A DNA stretch of 64,000 nucleotides from Fasciola hepatica (GCA_948099385.1 CANUEZ040000164.1:2184501-2248500), one strand, 5' to 3'; positions 1 through 11,467 are shown, numbered from the stretch's first letter. Notes: generated from the letters alone by a model not told the origin. Numbers and translations are program-made.

Positions 1-1280
1 ATCTCTGCCATTTAAAGGTGACACTGGCAGATGTAGTCCATAGAAGATTGACAGGTGTCGTTAACAAGAGATTTTGTGCTGCTAGACTGTGTGTTTTGTT
101 TGCATCCAGGCCAGCGGTGTTTGCGAGTAGAAGAAAATGTGCCTGTTTCTGCAGCCTCGTTTTGTGTATTCTTTCGTTTGTTCATGTGGAACGACGTATA
201 TCGGCCCCACAACCAGACGCTTGTCTTAGAGCATCGGTGGGCATCACCCAGCATGGCTGAGGACTGGGACAATTAAGTCATTTATCAGCGCAGTCGTTTC
301 ATCTACCTGATACCAACCACACGGCGAACGTGCATCAAGCTTCCCGCCCCCCCCCCCCCCCCTTATAAAGCCCGAGGTCGGCTGTCAAGATTGGTGTGAA
401 GTCCCATCTTGGCCACAGTGGAAGCGGTCGGGATTCGCCTCCACAACCCTCCTTCATGTGGTCAGAAGGAATTTGTGCATGCACTCAGTGTACCCCGGCC
501 CACTCACCGCCCGACGTTAGGTCCAAGAACGTCCGAAAGCTTACACGTTGAGAACCTGTTAGTCGATTCACAACTGATCTCCGGACTATCCCGTGCCAGT
601 AAATGTGAACAATGATCCCTAACGCTATTTGCTTGACTGCATCGTTTACGCATTTAGTTATATATTGTATTGTATTGGTGTGATTAAGAATCACCGAAAA
701 CGAGCTTGTTCGCCAACCTGTTTTCCAAATGTGCTCTATGGGATTTTTAGGATATTATCATTATCATTATCATGACGTTTACACTGGCTTAAAATCAAGC
801 ATGGTACCAGCGCAACAACGACAGTTAAAAAAACGGGGCGGTGGGAGGTACAACAGTATAACAGTCAACCCTTGTATCATTGGTGTCCTCTGTAGTTGTT
901 TGCGTTGAGGGCCGTTGTACTGCTCGGTCGCCCTGTTCAGAGTAGCCCTTTTTGCTCGAGGATGCACCTCTAGCCTTTGTGCAACCCAGCGCGTCTTGCA
1001 AGACAGTGGCTTTGATCTAGAGGAGCCTCTGGTCAGTTGGTTCATTCGTCTCTTCTGGAGTAAGTAAAACATAACGAAGGTATGGCCTTATTCAATGTCG
1101 GGCCACACTCGCTACGTCACAGTGCCGTCAGCACCTTTGTGGCGTTTCAGAAAGAACGTTAGCGAAGCAAAAGTCCAACCATATTCTCGAGCAGTATCGC
1201 CGATCATCCACGACCGCTTACTTGGTGAATACGCTTTATTCATAGTTAATCGCGAAAGCGGCTCTTCCTCTGTCAGCGAC
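1..1280. other. no supported gene; low-information flank
   Basis: No exon could be supported here. There is a run of 16 C at 347-362, and short open frames on both strands without recognisable motifs. Upstream exons of the La gene (La motif and RRM1) were looked for and not seen, so they probably lie to the left of the window. Confidence 0.4.
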
Positions 1281-1282
1281 CT

Positions 1283-1345
1283 GGGATCGCGCCCGGTTAC
1301 ATGCAGCTCTGCTCTGTCCGGGTTGGATTAGGCTGGGCATCCATG
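1283..1345 (-). mobile_element. LINE 3'-end fragment
   Basis: Read on the minus strand, this stretch resembles the 3' tail of the + strand LINE at 52,300-52,400. Both contain the word GAGCAGAGCTGCATG followed by a similar CC-rich context and, further on, GAATAAAGCG. Only a short fragment is visible. Confidence 0.4.
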
Positions 1346-1784
1346 TGACTAGATGCAAAAGTTACAGCTTCTGTTGTTAAACACAAGCTCAATGTATCCA
1401 TGATTAAAAATTATCTTTGCATGTATGGAGCAAATCGCATTCATCTATGGTCAGGTGGACAAGAATGGGCGCCACGGTTGCCTGCTTATTTATCCGCACC
1501 AGTCTGCGAACAAACTGCGTCGTGGGGGTTACGGTGACAATTTACTCGACCACTTCCAATACGTAATGGTTTGAAGTCCATGTTACGAACCAACAGCCCA
1601 CGAACACCATGTGTCCCCATATCTTAGTCGGATGAGTATCTACCCATAAAAGTGGTTGATAGTTACATTCATCAGTTTACAGTAATAAGTGGTTATCTGA
1701 TTTCGTTCATCTGTTTATTCAATCATGGTAGTCTGGTTCGCGTTATGGTACTATTTTTTCAAAATCATTCTATCGTCGAATCAG

Positions 1785-1945
1785 GGATGAATACTGGGAA
1801 AAAAAGAAAACCGAACAAAATGCCAAGCACGAGGCTCGGGCTGAAAGAAACGCTGCAGCGGATGCAGCTCGTGCTGAACAAGTATCATCTCGAATGTACT
1901 CGGGAGCGTTGTTGGAGCTTTCTGGTCTTCCTGACGCCAAAAAGT
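1785..1945 (+). CDS. SSB: La exon: linker helix and start of xRRM
   Basis: Acceptor TCAG ends at 1784 and donor GTATGT starts at 1946. The exon begins with the last base of a split codon and ends with one base that joins CT of the next exon to give Ser. It encodes an Ala/Glu/Lys-rich helix and then GALLELSGLPDAKK. Confidence 0.75.
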
Positions 1946-4900
1946 GTATGTTTCATCACAGGATAAACGTTCGTTAACTTTTTGCCACCATGTTTTACGT
2001 TTAAATAGTGTAGTTCTCAGTATTTCAGTTACGAAATTCTTACTTTCGTAGAATGTACGTAACACAGATTCGGATCATGATTGGTTTCCAAACAAACCAG
2101 GGGATATCGTACAACCAACCGGTTTATTGAATTTGCGGTATACTCACATCGTGGATCTATACCTAAAAGTTTGAAAGTGTTAACAGACGGTAGAAGTATT
2201 CAAACGGGTTTTCACCTTTTCTGCGTCAATTTTCCTTCATCCACACAAATATCTGATAACTAGAATCGCTTAGCGCCATTTAGTGCTTTTGTTCAACGAA
2301 GTGTCATTCCACGTCATTACATTTTCGGTTACCGTTTTGAGTGTCACCGATCTGGTGACTTGTCTGTTTCCATTGGGTACAATTGTGTGGTAATAAATGA
2401 GGTGTAAATACAATGTAAAGTCTAGCAACCAACAATTAAATGTCCGCATTGAGAACGCAACAAAATGTACAACTATCGTGAAAGATCGCGTTATTATTTT
2501 CCTTCACATGTTATGGAATCTCCCTACAATATGATTCATCATGTATTGTCCACGCACACCTAGCCGTTGAAAACCACCGGAGCGCAGCTGTTCCATCCTT
2601 GTTGGGAATAATTAGCAGTGCACATCCACTGAATCTCCACTGGGGCCCAAACCTAAAATGAACGGATGTGAGTCGAATATCCAACCACCAAGCTATCCTG
2701 GCTGGCTCTTCACGGTTTGTTGAACACATACTTTTTTTACTGTATGCCTCCGCACGAGTGCAAAGGAAGGTTTTTTACCTCATAACCCCGAAGGCCCATT
2801 GCACTGTTAGGAATAGCCGGCAACCCGACTCTGTGGCATGGAGTGAACCACATGCAGCCCCGTTTAGTCAGGCGAAGTTATTAGCCGAACAACAGTACAT
2901 AACTGTCTACCACTAAGGTGACCGGTGGTAACGGGGTCTGAACATTTGATCTCCAAGGTGGAAGGTGAATGTACTCAACCACCAGACCAGGTACATAATA
3001 TGGCATCCTTCCGTCACTGGATTTGAATGGCAACAACCCGTTACACGCATGGTGATCGAAATCTCTGTAGAGCCCTAAGTGAAACAAAGGCATTTTGGTG
3101 AACAGCCCACAGAGCTTGGTTACTATGAATGTAAGTAATAGGAGTCGTAACCATAAATTAATCGTGTCATACTGTGGAAGTGTATGCAGCCGCTGGTCCA
3201 GGATGACAATGTGCAGTTTATTTTGAAATATCACTTTCTGACCACCACTTTAGATCCTACTTCAAATCGCATCTGTTATATTTCTTTTAATTTTCCACTC
3301 GTCAACGATGTGCTCTCAACCCTGGCTAACGATGACCGTACGAAACTTAGAGAAGCTTCCCGTCTTTCTAATTACCAAATAAAGAAGCTTTTGATTACGC
3401 CAATGGTGACTTTCGTGTTGGCTCCGCTTAATGGGTTGTATAGTTTAATTTTCATCTGAGATCAATCAGCCCCATTGTTTATTCTAACTAATAGCTATTA
3501 CGGTTGAGGAATCCACGGAGTCACAAGACAAATCAGATGAGTCCGCTAAAACTGAGGAGCCGGAGCATTCTGCTGAGCCTATGAGCTGCCCCGAGAACGG
3601 CAAAGTGGCGGCCATAGAGTCATCCAAAGACGAAGATGCAGTACCGGACGAAGGATCTGAGGCTCTAACAGTGCTCAATTTGAAAAAATGGCTTGTTGAA
3701 AAGGTAGACCAATTTCTCGTTTATTCATCTAACAGTTTCACTTTCATCGTTATTCGTTCATGGTTGGAATGCTTGTTCTCATCTCTGTGACAGAGTTTCC
3801 GGGTAGATCAAAAAAGTGAATGTCACGTATGTCTTACTGCTTTATTGAAGGCCAGAGGAAACTGTAATAACAAGTCGGCCATAATTTTGTCCGTCTTCCA
3901 GAGCAGTATTGCAATGATGTATGACACCTAGTGTCTGAAGCATAAAAAATCGTATATTTCAGAAATGCTCACTGGGTTAAGCTTTCCAAGTCTTGGTGCG
4001 TAATGGTTCATTCAATTGGTTGGGTGGTTCGCTGAGGTATTTTTGAATGAAGCTATGTTGTTTTCGTTCATTCTTCCATATGTTTGTGCGCATGCATTTT
4101 TACACTGATGCTGTTTAAGCCAAAAAGCATTGGAATCATTACAACCTTTCGTTATCTGACTCTCGCCCAACTCAGTTGTCACTGATAAGACGGTTAGCAC
4201 GATGCCCTGGGCGCATTTGTAGTGCATTGAATTTCCAAGTCTGGTATGGAGGCGAGTGTTCGATAAAACCTCTTGACGACTGATAGAGTCGAGAGATTCC
4301 CTTCTGCGTCGTATGATGCTACACTAGGCGATCGTAAAACGAATAACTCATCTTTTCCTTAATGAAGTAAACAGTAATCGCGAACAGTCGAGTTTTAGAT
4401 ATGTTTACACTCTTATACATGATTGGTCAGGATACAATAACGTATGGACATTACAAATGTAGCAGAAAAGAGGTCCAAACCCTAATAAAACGCCTGGGGA
4501 TCTTGCCCGTGATGCTAGTGGAAGTATGCATATCTGAACAAAGCTCTTGTGCGCAGTATTTGTGCAGACGCTTTGATTCGCTTGGGTCATTTTGAATGGA
4601 TTATTTGGAACATTCACTTGCAACTGAATGCACCTGTATTGTGGGAGTTGGATGCCTCAGACTCCGAAATAACCACTCGTCCTGAACACCTATCGAAGTG
4701 TTCTCAAATGACCGTGCATCTCCGAAGGCCCCTGCTGAGGGGATCTTTTGCAGGGCCTTCTCGTGGTGGGGGTGTTCCCACCATAGTGCCACGACGAAGG
4801 CGAATGCTAGGCGCTCCACCGGGTTGACTGACTGATCATCAGTCCGGTGGTGATAGAGTGGTTTAGAGCGTTTGATTACCACATCGGTGGTCCGGGGTTC

Positions 4901-7900
4901 GAATTCCCGCCATTACCGGTCACTTTAATAGTAGACGCTAATCCACTGTCGTCGGGCTGGTTACCACCTCCGATCTACTGGGACCTCATGTGGTTCTTTG
5001 CCACTCCAAGCCTCAGGGTTTGGCTGTTGGTTATTCCTAATAGATCACTGGGCCTTCGTATCCATGGGGTATATACTCCTTCCACTGCACTTATGCACTA
5101 TATGTGATAACAAAAAAGTCCAGGAGATATGGCTAAGTGCTGATTCCAAACCAACTTTGTGCGATGTATGAGGTGTACAACACCAGCATCTGTGGTGAAG
5201 GGGTGTTCTAAGCACCCGGGATGTCTGACCCTATTAGATGGGCGTATGAACTGATCAATCAGTCAGCGGCTCCCAGAGGGCTACGGATCCTCATATCGTC
5301 CCACTGCCTCGTAGGTTAGTCGTTCTGGTCAAAAGCTTGGGGTAAGGCTCCTTAAGTCAATCCTTTACTTCGGTTTAGGCAACCGGGTGGTATCCCCATG
5401 CCCCCATGGAAACTTCTACACACACGATTACTCGTTTTCGCGCTTTGCTTTACTTACTCAGGCTACACACAATATGACTGAGATGCTGGCGGTCAAGTAA
5501 AACCAACTACTTATTGCTACACTGCTCCTTTTCAACCGTTCTTTTGCACAGCAACATTGACATTACTATTCCGTGTGCTTTTCAGACCACCACTGACGAA
5601 GACGCTAGGCATAAAAATCGAATTCATCCTTGTTACATGCGTTTCATCAGGGCCACTACCAAGACCACGTGCCACTAAAGCCCACAGCTTTAAACGTACG
5701 CACTCGGATGCACATAGGCTTTAGCGCGCATTTTCGAAACACTGGCCACTGACGCCTGCTGCTTGTCTGAGGTGGCACGAGCGTCCAATAATCCGGGTTT
5801 AGCCATTTTCCCTAGACTGGCTGTCGGTCAGTCAGTCATTCCGGTGGAAAGTGCCGGGCATTTACTTTCATCCTCTCACTTTGGTGGGAAAACCGCCACG
5901 AGGAGACCGTGAGTAGGACTTCCTCAGCAGAGGCTGTGGCGGACACAGTCATTCGGGTGCATTCCGAGACGCGTTCAGGACGAGTAGTCATCTTAGAGCC
6001 TAAAACATCCATCTACCATACTGAGGCATTTGGAGGCCGAATAAATAATTCCACAGTTTAGCGCGCATCTGCGGAACCGGGTGTGTCGCATACCCGGTTG
6101 GTGCCACGGTATCACTACCAGCTTCGTTGGCTAAGGCACATATTACGTAGGCCACCCCATCGACTTCGTCGTGCTCTACTCGCCGAACCTAAGGTTGGCA
6201 GGGAACAACAACGTGAAGGCCAAACCATGACATGACACTGGTCTATCAAAGTGTTGATGTCAAAAGTTGACTCTGTCGGTTCCTCACGCTTGCATGGTTG
6301 GGGACCTCGAGATCCACTGCGCAGCTGGCTGAATCCTTGTCGAATATGGTTCGAAGTCGTGCTCAGTGGCAATTATGCTGTGACAACTTGTGCTCGAATT
6401 CCTAGGAGATTTCCTCCTTGATTCTTCGATCATTCTTCTGTTTCATGTTTTTACAGGGCACCACGCCTCTTTCGGTGAATAAAAAACCGCTTTTAAGTTA
6501 TAAACAAAGTGAACGCATGTTTTGCTCTGGTCCCTTATTCACTTATTCAAAGGTGGATTTTTTTTGGGTTTGGAATAAAGCCGAGTCCGCGTATTTCCTT
6601 TTGCACGCTGCAGATTGGCTCAGATATAGCTATCGCTTGGGTTGACGTGGATCCGACGAAGGGCAAAGCTGTGGTTCGTTTCAAACAACCGGACACGGCT
6701 GAAACTGCCTGGACAAAGTTGACCAAATCGTTTGAAGACAAGCCAGTAGTCTATTCTGGTAGTACAATCACAGGGCGCGTACTTTCCGGTAAGCTTCCTC
6801 ATCCCGAGGTTTTTTCGTAGCCCCGATAATGGAAGCGAGGGTAAGAGACAATAGTTGATCTCTTACTTACCAGCTGTTTCTTTGACTTTTACATTGCGTA
6901 ACTTGTGGTAGCCCACCGATTGATTACTTTACTCCACTGATGGATGAGTCCCCGTACAAAGAATCAAATTTGGCATTCATCGGCCACATTCATTAGTTAC
7001 TTTAAGGCTCACCCCTTTTATGTCACTGCTCCGCTTTGACATTGGAATCCTACTTCTTCATCAGTTGTTCTTGGCTACACGTAGGTTACAGGCTCGTGTG
7101 GCAATTTTTCTCGCAGTTTCACAGTTTTGGATTTGAGTTAAAACCAACAGTGTGTCAGGTTGAGACAATCAGCGAGAGAGAGCCGTCATGAATTTCTCGA
7201 GTGTGATGGTGTCTAGAGCGGTTACTTTTTTTGTTGTGCATGTGTTGTTCCGTCAAACTGTATTTTACGCTTCTACTAATCCAACGCGCATTCCACCAAA
7301 AATGAACCGGTTTGAGGAAACGACTAAACGTTGCAATAATCCGATTTCATCGGGTGTTATTGGCTGCTATCACAGTCCAGAGCGAAAGGTAATCGAGCAG
7401 GATCTCAGTCCTGAGCTTTTATTCTGGACACACCTTCAGTCTTAAACTGATAGCTGTCCCGAAGACAGTACAGTTCACCCGTTCTATGGGAACTGAGTTC
7501 ACATGCACCGGGAGCACTGTCTCGTCGAGGTACAAAGGTCTTAGTTACCATCTACCCTATTTTGGCCGCTGGTCTCACAGTTTTCTCAGTTATGGCCGCT
7601 ATCTTGACAAGCATTTTCTTGAAGTCACGTCTGAATGCCAGGTGAAGACCTACGGCTCAGGGAAATGCCTAACAAGGACACGGCAGATCCCAATCAGAGA
7701 GACTACCTCTTGACACCCCACGTAACCACAGGAGAAGTGTCGATACCCAACCATTGATGCGTGTTCAGTTTGCATAGGAGACTTTGGGTGCAGTTTATTG
7801 AATATAGTTAAGGCAAAGTAAGATGGTTGGGACGTGTTTCGTATGCCCACAGATAGATTTACTTAGAGCACGTTGATCTCCAAGGCAGCTGGGGATTGGA

Positions 7901-8602
7901 GGGTGGGTTGAAGTGATCAGTTCATAATTTAATAAAAAAATTTGAGAACCCTAACCGGCGGACGTGCTATGCCTCCGGGTCGAGTTCCAGGAGCCCCCCA
8001 CCTGATGGTTGAGAACACAAGGTGACATGGCTAGATGTCGCGGTGAGTGACGTGCTTGCATTCGAGTCCTTCGCCTTCATGATGTCTACTCATAACTTAC
8101 GCTTCTGTTCGTTCTTCCGTCGACTGAAAAATGCTCTAAGGTAGCAACCGAAGCCAAAGCATTGAAGATCGGAGGTAATGGTTGAAGAAAGAACCAAAAT
8201 AAGTCGTCCGTTTGAACGTTCATCTTTCACAGATTAGATGGGTTGCATTTGCATGTTCCAGATTAGGTAGATTGATAGGCCTTGATTGCAGGTGAGGATG
8301 TAGATGTGTTATGTGGACACCGAATGCATTTCAAAGATGTGGTTGTGAAGTTCTTCGTTTGTTCTTATTTAAAGATATTTTTACACAAAATGTAACACAA
8401 CAAAACCCGCCACAGTTGCATTCTGGTTTCATGGGTGCAAACCTCAATCAGATCTTTTTGATCCTCCAATTATTCCACCTTCACTTATTGAACACTTCGA
8501 TCCCACTTCAACTTATCATCAGGTGATGAGGAAAAAGCCCACTGGAAAACCGTTTTGGCCGCGCAAATGCACAAAGCACAAAAGCGTCGCGGTGGTCGCC
8601 AG
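1785..8602 (+). CDS. SSB: La ribonucleoprotein (Lupus La / SSB), partial: C-terminal exons
   Basis: La binds the UUU-3' ends of new RNA polymerase III transcripts in the nucleus. Four exons are visible: 1785-1945, 3495-3703, 6614-6788 and 8523-8602. All have AG/GT borders and their phases fit (1-nt, 0, then 1-nt carry-over). The first exon encodes a charged helix starting DEYWEKKKTEQNAKHEARAE, like the segment after RRM1 in La, then strand 1 of the second RRM (LLELSGLPDAKK). The second is an acidic Glu/Asp/Ser insert ending LNLKKWLVEK. The third is the RRM core with AWVDVDPTKGKAVVRF. The fourth is the C-terminal helix with KAHWKTVLAAQMHKAQKRR and GGRQ, typical of a La/LARP7 xRRM. La is preferred over LARP7 because of the Lys/Glu helix. 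The La motif and RRM1 are not in the window. The terminal exon is unresolved: an acceptor at 8675 would add about 42 codons of unconvincing sequence. Confidence 0.75.
2731..2990 (-). repeat. tRNA-derived SINE copy, diverged
   Basis: Read on the minus strand it starts with a tRNA-like head (GGTCTGGTGGTTGAGTAC), passes through TAGTGGTAGACAGTTATG and ends in GTAAAAAAAG. It shares body blocks with the better copies at 4846 and 12,411. It lies in a La intron. Confidence 0.65.
3495..3703 (+). CDS. SSB: La exon: acidic insert within the xRRM
   Basis: Acceptor AATAG ends at 3494 and donor GTAGAC starts at 3704. About 58 residues rich in Glu, Asp and Ser precede LTVLNLKKWLVEK, which supplies the RRM helix 1. 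The acidic stretch has no counterpart of this length at this point in the human protein as I know it. Confidence 0.7.
4700..4835 (-). mobile_element. LINE 5'-UTR-like fragment
   Basis: On the minus strand this resembles the stretch at 5830-5960 (minus) and the + strand LINE leader at about 41,845-41,915. All share a GCCTCTGCTGAGG/GTGGTGGGAAC type sequence followed by an AGAAGG or CGAAGG block. No protein domain remains. Confidence 0.45.
4846..5115 (+). repeat. tRNA-derived SINE, well-preserved copy
   Basis: The first 70 bases look like a tRNA gene. There is an A-box-like TGATAGAGTGGTTTAGAGCG near 4851 and a B box GGTTCGAATTCC at 4896. The body runs through ACTTTAATAGTAGAC, GGGACCTCATGTGGTTC and CCACTGCACTTATGCA to a GTGATAACAAAAAAG tail. 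The long body and the A-rich end mark it as a SINE rather than a tRNA gene. It sits in the La intron between 3703 and 6614. Confidence 0.8.
5820..5965 (-). mobile_element. LINE 5'-UTR-like fragment
   Basis: The minus strand carries CTGAGGAAGTCCTACTCACG, then GTGGCGG and TTCCCACCAAAGTGAGAGG. This closely follows the + strand leader of the LINE at 41,845 onward (GAGGTAGTCTTACTCACTG, then GTGGCGGACTTG, then CCCACCAAAGAGAAAGG). Confidence 0.55.
6075..6420 (+). mobile_element. LINE ORF2 C-terminal fragment
   Basis: Translation gives LRWLRHILRRPPHRLRRALL, then EGQTMT and SSRLHGWGPRDPLRSWL. These are the hallmark C-terminal motifs of fluke CR1/RTE-like LINEs, also seen here near 16,680 and 40,620. 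A stop codon and frameshift-free but short remnant indicate a dead 5'-truncated copy, within a La intron. Confidence 0.75.
6614..6788 (+). CDS. SSB: La exon: xRRM core strands
   Basis: Acceptor GCAG ends at 6613 and donor GTAAGC starts at 6789. It encodes IGSDIAIAWVDVDPTKGKAV, then VRFKQPDTAETAWTKL and a final strand TGRVLS. This fits beta2-beta3-helix2-beta4 of the atypical C-terminal RRM. Confidence 0.75.
7795..7960 (+). mobile_element. LINE ORF2 C-terminal fragment
   Basis: It contains AAGATGGTTGGGACGTG and TTTCGTATGCCCAC, matching the VRWLGRVLRMP segment of the LINE at 16,660-16,690. Little else is preserved. It lies in the last visible La intron. Confidence 0.5.
8523..8602 (+). CDS. SSB: La exon: C-terminal helix of the xRRM
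   Basis: Acceptor ATCAG ends at 8522 and donor GTAAGT starts at 8603. It encodes GDEEKAHWKTVLAAQMHKAQ followed by KRRGGRQ, a basic helix as found after beta4 in La. It ends on a whole codon, so the terminal exon must start in phase 0. Confidence 0.75.
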
Positions 8603-9277
8603 GTAAGTTCCGTGCACAATTTCTATGTGCTAAGCAATTTTCCCAATCTAAAGTATGAGGTCACTTTTTCCACAGTCTAGTCTCGAGTTAGTTGGCATTT
8701 TTCAATACGGTGTTTGCCGCTGCTCCACGGTTTTGTTCGTGAACACCACAGTTTTGAATCCTACTCAGTTGAATCTTGGTCGGTTTGTAGGAGTGTTGGA
8801 CTATTAGGTCTGTGGTGCGAGGTTTTTACCGTACCACTTTTGGTCAACAGCACTGGTTTACCCGGCTCGTTACCGCACCTGGTGTACTGAAACTTGTTTC
8901 TTCATTCCAAGTGACGGTGCTGTGATTGTCGATCCCTCTTGCTAATGAAGTAGGTCCTTTTGGCTTAAACGGTGTGCTCTTTCACTGCACGTGAGCACAC
9001 ACATGGCATAAAGTTTTATTTGACGGTCAAAAGCTCGTGCTGAGGAGAAAAATAAGCCACTCATTGGTTAAATTAGGGTTATTCGGGATTAGATAGTTCT
9101 GTGACTAGGCAGTTCAATCGATACAATGAGCATTCTTGTGATTTAATTAGTATTTTCAGATGACTACAGAGGTACGTTCTTCACATACTTTTGTAGTGGT
9201 AGTTTTTACTGATACGCGCTTGTCACAGATTTGTCAACCAAGGTGTTGCGCAAACAGTAGAGACCAGTGATACGTAT
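8603..9277. other. La-EZH2 interval, left part
   Basis: No gene is clear. At about 8780-9020 a strongly diverged SINE-like body is recognisable (CGGCTCGTTACCGCACCTG, then CACTGCACGTGAGCAC). A pyrimidine-rich acceptor ends at 8675 (CTTTTTCCACAG) and might start the last La exon. Confidence 0.35.
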
Positions 9278-10430
9278 GTGCTTGCGAAATCCAAGGGGTT
9301 GAGACAGGCAGAAGACAGGCCTAGGATTAAGGCTTTATTCGACGCGCAACTCATCAGTAGGGGTTGAAAATAGTAAGGAGGAGTTCAGGCGAAAAATAAT
9401 AACAAAACTGATCAAAGACGTTTGGGTATGTACGGAATGTTTCTCTTTTCTCTCGCAGTCGCCGTACCAATAATTCGGAGATCTAACCGTCAGAACTCCC
9501 CATATCAGTCAGAGCTTCCATAGGGATCTTGCTTGTGGTAATCATTGTTGGTGCATTTGAGAGGCAATTCGGCGAAGATGCGATGGTTGTATTTGAGTGT
9601 ACTAGTGTTGTGGCAGAGGCTATTCGTTTCGCTGGAGGCGATTGGCAGACATATTTAAGGTGTCCTTTCCGTAGTTACTACAAATCGCGTTGTTAGCAGG
9701 ACATTTGAAACAAGAATGTCTATCGTTCCCACAGAAATATTATTTGGTTCCCGCGAATAGTTATCAGTTGATTCGATGGATGTTGAAGCCGTATACGATA
9801 TCGATGGTGTCTAGAAGGCATTGGATTGCTGTTGGCTGCATGCCGCTTCTGAAGGACTCCCGGATGGCATCATTTTGATTTCGCTCAGCCGTAATAACCT
9901 GGAAGTTGCAATCTTTAGCTAGGGATTTCAGCTTTTGGAAGCATTGAAATCCTGCCCCTGTTTCCTGTTTGCAGATTGCGAGTAGATGGCGCGCGAAGAC
10001 TTTATTAGGCGGCTTGATAAACAGTTTTTCTAGGGTTTTAGTAGTATCGTCTTATGATGTATATTCAGCCACATAATCATGAATGGTCGAAGAGCTATAG
10101 TTGTACAGAAGGTCAAGCTGCTTGGAATCATCTACGCAGACTTTGGCGAGAAATATGTCGAACGTACAGAACCAATGTCCCCGGATTTTCGAATAGTTAG
10201 TTGAGTTCGGATCCGCGTCAACTCGTATAAGACGTGGGCAAAGTTCCATTTGAGGACGAATTGTATAGCTGATAAGTTGATGCGTATGCGCTTACGAAAT
10301 CCGAGTGGCTGAGGCGTGCAGAAGACAGAAGCCTAGAATTTAGGCTTTATTCGACATACAACTAAACGGTAGGAGCTGAAAACAGTAGGAAAGAAATCCA
10401 GAAGAACAATCATAATAAAACTAAAGTAGA
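9278..10430 (-). mobile_element. remnant of a gypsy/CsRn1-like LTR retrotransposon
   Basis: Two direct repeats of about 145 bp (9278-9420 and 10,283-10,430) flank a gag fragment on the minus strand. Each repeat reads on the minus strand through GTCGAATAAAGCC, a poly(A) signal placed as in an LTR R region, and CTTCTGTCTTCTGC or a close variant. Pol is missing. The element lies between the La and EZH2 genes. Confidence 0.65.
9690..10250 (-). pseudogene. gag remnant of an LTR retrotransposon
   Basis: Minus-strand frames give KPPNKVFARHLLAICKQETG, then KLKSLAKDCNFQVITAERNQ and NDAIRESFRSGM, a typical gag capsid-region pattern of gypsy/CsRn1-type elements. Downstream, after a stop, comes FCGNDRHSCFKCPANNAICS, which fits the Cys-His-Cys-Cys knuckle of CsRn1-like gag. 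The frame is broken by stops and nothing of protease or reverse transcriptase follows. The CsRn1 assignment is by recalled motif pattern and was not searched. Confidence 0.65.
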
Positions 10431-10559
10431 TAGGAAATAACTGGTGAACATAATCCAGGGAAGTGGTTATCATTGTCGTCACCTTTTGTTAAGGAACAAC
10501 GTTACTACTTGTTAGGTCTCAGGAAGCTCACATGTTCCACCTCAGACAGACCACATCTG

Positions 10560-10790
10560 TACCGTTGAAGATAGCCGCAGGGATAGTCACGAGATGGCCA
10601 GTGATGGTTCTGCGATATATGCATTTCACTTCTAAGGTACGACGTTCGAACCCTGCACCGCCGACCAGTGCTTTACTGTTGCCCGGCTGGTTATCACGCC
10701 TGACCTATCGGAACGCCACGTGATTCCGCACTGCACTTGAGTGTGCCCTTTGCACTGTATTCACGCGCAAGCATTGTATATCAAAAATCA
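10560..10790 (+). repeat. SINE-like copy, strongly diverged
   Basis: A B-box-like GTTCGAACCC is followed by GCCCGGCTGGTTATCACGCC, TGACCTATCGGAACGCCACG and CTGCACTTGAGTGTGCCC. The order matches the SINE body at 4846. Confidence 0.55.
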
Positions 10791-11467
10791 TTAAGTTAGT
10801 CCCGTCAGTAATCTCAACCACAACGGTGCTACCTAACCCTTGCTGATCACTGCTCCGCTGAACGGGACGAGCTCTAGTTACCGTTTATCGTTCCACGAAT
10901 AGAGGAACTGCATAAATTGCATATATGCGTTTAGAAACCAGGGTAATTACTGAAACTGTGTAGTTCCACGTCGTGAGATCCCTCGCAATATGGTAGAAGC
11001 AAATTAACCGTCTATTGCCTCAGCGGGTTCCATTTTTTACGTCGTGATTGGTATTGGTCGGTCTCACCCAAAATTTCGTCCTAATCTTCACGTGGTTAAA
11101 TAGACAGCAGACATTGATAATACTGATAACAATCTCATTGCCACTACTTTTTATCGTGTTTTTTACTTTCTCCAACTATCTTCTAGAATGGGAAACACTT
11201 TGGGAATAAGCGCCGTCGGGTGAACTGATCTCCACTCGGATGTGAATCGGTCGTTTCCACGCTTCTTCAGAATATCGATGCCATTTCCCTCCTCCCCAAG
11301 CGCTCTCAACCATCTATGTATAAAACATTTGGACAGAATAAAGCCATTTGAAAATGCCTCAGTTCCTTTTTGGAAAATGACCAAACGGGGGTGACGAAGG
11401 CATAATATTCGTTTTTACTTCAATCCAAATATCAATTTGTTTTACAGCTCTGAAGTCGAGCCTTGTG

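Noticed and set aside
4846..4915. Candidate tRNA gene with A and B boxes
   Set aside because: No clean cloverleaf could be drawn, and the same head is attached to a repeated 200-bp body elsewhere in the window; it is a SINE.
8676..8810. Possible terminal La exon after CTTTTTCCACAG
   Set aside because: Phase fits and the frame is open for about 42 codons, but the residues lack the basic Gly/Arg character of La tails and would leave a 73-base intron. Left unresolved.
9160..9171. Possible 12-nt La micro-exon (TTTCAG-ATGACTACAGAG-GTACGT)
   Set aside because: Good splice borders and phase 0, but no family support and no following exon could be placed.
9320..9355. CTGATGAGTTGCGCGTCGAA on the minus strand, hammerhead-like
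   Set aside because: The GAAA box is GAAT, the would-be helix II does not pair, and the word is part of an LTR ending in an AATAAA signal. The second LTR copy at 10.3 kb lacks CTGATGAG.
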